Assembly (NCBI RefSeq): GCF_001399975.1
Contig: NZ_LKBD01000037.1
Location: 1-42,631, forward strand
DNA from: Pseudoalteromonas sp. P1-9
GTDB taxonomy: Bacteria; Pseudomonadota; Gammaproteobacteria; Enterobacterales; Alteromonadaceae
Length of the DNA stretch: 42,631 nucleotides
Reading direction: 5' to 3'
A program made the position numbers and the translations under genes. How positions within the stretch are numbered: the first letter of the stretch is position 1; each line of letters begins with the position of its first letter. Below the pieces are notes generated by a model, which was given only the letters and a program-made list of their open reading frames with translations, was not told where the DNA came from and did no database searches. Shown here piece by piece: positions 42,375 to 42,631 of the stretch.

Positions 42375-42497
42375 ACAAACAAAACATGGCTACGTAGCTC
42401 AGCTGGTTAGAGCACATCACTCATAATGATGGGGTCCCCTGTTCAAATCAGGGCGTAGCCACCATGTTTTAAAACATGCTACCATAGTTTTGTTTGT
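42375..42497 (+). repeat. 11-base inverted repeat bracketing tRNA-Met
   Basis: ACAAACAAAAC at 42375-42385 (5' leader) is the exact complement of GTTTTGTTTGT at 42487-42497 (3' trailer). Pairing can extend through ATGG/CCAT with one bulged base. In the precursor RNA it could form a closing stem around the tRNA or compete with its acceptor stem. The intervening 42463-42478 is itself a perfect 16-base palindrome (CATGTTTTAAAACATG). Confidence 0.6.
42388..42464 (+). tRNA. tRNA-Met(CAT), elongator
   Basis: A complete cloverleaf of 77 bases with encoded CCA. The acceptor stem is GGCTACG/CGTAGCC, the anticodon stem CATCA/TGATG with loop CTCATAA (anticodon CAT at 42422-42424), and the T stem CCCTG/CAGGG. 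The normal G1-C72 pair excludes initiator tRNA, and the sequence closely resembles E. coli elongator tRNA-Met, favouring Met over lysidine-modified Ile(CAT). It is followed by tRNA-Leu(TAG), as in the E. coli metT-leuW array. Confidence 0.95.
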
Positions 42498-42545
42498 GTA
42501 TGCGAAAGTTGCGAGATCTAGGTTTCAATATTACTTTAGCAGTAT

Positions 42546-42630
<85 letters not shown>

Positions 42631-42631
42631 T

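Noticed and set aside
42388..42464. tRNA with CAT anticodon as initiator tRNA-fMet or tRNA-Ile
   Set aside because: The first base pair is a normal G-C, excluding initiator; overall sequence is closest to elongator tRNA-Met of the E. coli metT type.

Overview
This window looks like chromosomal DNA from a marine gammaproteobacterium of the Alteromonadales, most like Pseudoalteromonas. The base composition is moderately AT-rich. Gene order repeats several blocks known from enterobacteria: pabB-nudL-sdaA, grpE/nadK/recN, gltB-gltD, pth-ychF, and a tRNA-Met/tRNA-Leu pair like E. coli metT-leuW. The genus call rests on gene content and protein style, not on a database match. There is no phage, insertion sequence, CRISPR array, integron or biosynthetic cluster. 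This is a core-genome region with several signalling genes of unusual design.

Layout. Bases 1-5.3 kb carry a class I fumarase (-), divergent from pabB, nudL and sdaA (+). Bases 5.3-12.6 kb are regulatory: cysB (-); a receiver-TPR response regulator and a soluble histidine kinase two bases apart (+); a membrane-anchored coiled-coil protein (+); a CBS-domain protein (-); and a hybrid sensor kinase (-) whose H-box histidine is replaced by methionine. Bases 12.6-20 kb hold an M48 lipoprotein protease, a Bcr/CflA-type efflux pump, grpE with a near-consensus sigma-32 promoter, an HrcA-like repressor, nadK, a small membrane protein, and recN behind two LexA boxes. Bases 20-28.9 kb hold gltB-gltD (-), an orphan family-3 solute-binding protein (-), monothiol glutaredoxin grxD (-) and iron superoxide dismutase sodB (+). 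Bases 29.1-33.9 kb are the stress operon prkA-yeaH-spoVR. Bases 34.1-39.1 kb carry a 1048-residue sensor ending in an HD-GYP c-di-GMP phosphodiesterase, and radD, both (-). Bases 39.3-41.7 kb are rplY-pth-ychF (+). After about 600 gene-free bases, a strong promoter with a GC-rich discriminator drives tRNA-Met(CAT) and tRNA-Leu(TAG) at the right edge.

How the genes fit together. Metabolic functions include the TCA cycle (fumarase), folate precursor synthesis (pabB), CoA-derivative hydrolysis (nudL), serine deamination (sdaA), sulfur assimilation control (cysB), ammonia assimilation (gltBD) and NADP synthesis (nadK). Stress functions include protein folding (grpE, HrcA-like), DNA repair (recN, radD), oxidative and iron homeostasis (sodB, grxD) and stationary-phase survival (prkA-yeaH-spoVR). 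Translation functions are rplY, pth, ychF and the tRNAs.

The best leads for something new are: the hybrid kinase without its phospho-accepting histidine, followed by a CBS gene whose predicted promoter has a perfect 14-bp palindrome between -35 and -10; the HD-GYP protein with a solute-binding-like sensor and an insertion of about 160 residues inside its catalytic domain; the receiver-TPR/soluble kinase pair; and an HrcA-like repressor beside a sigma-32-type grpE promoter with no CIRCE element.
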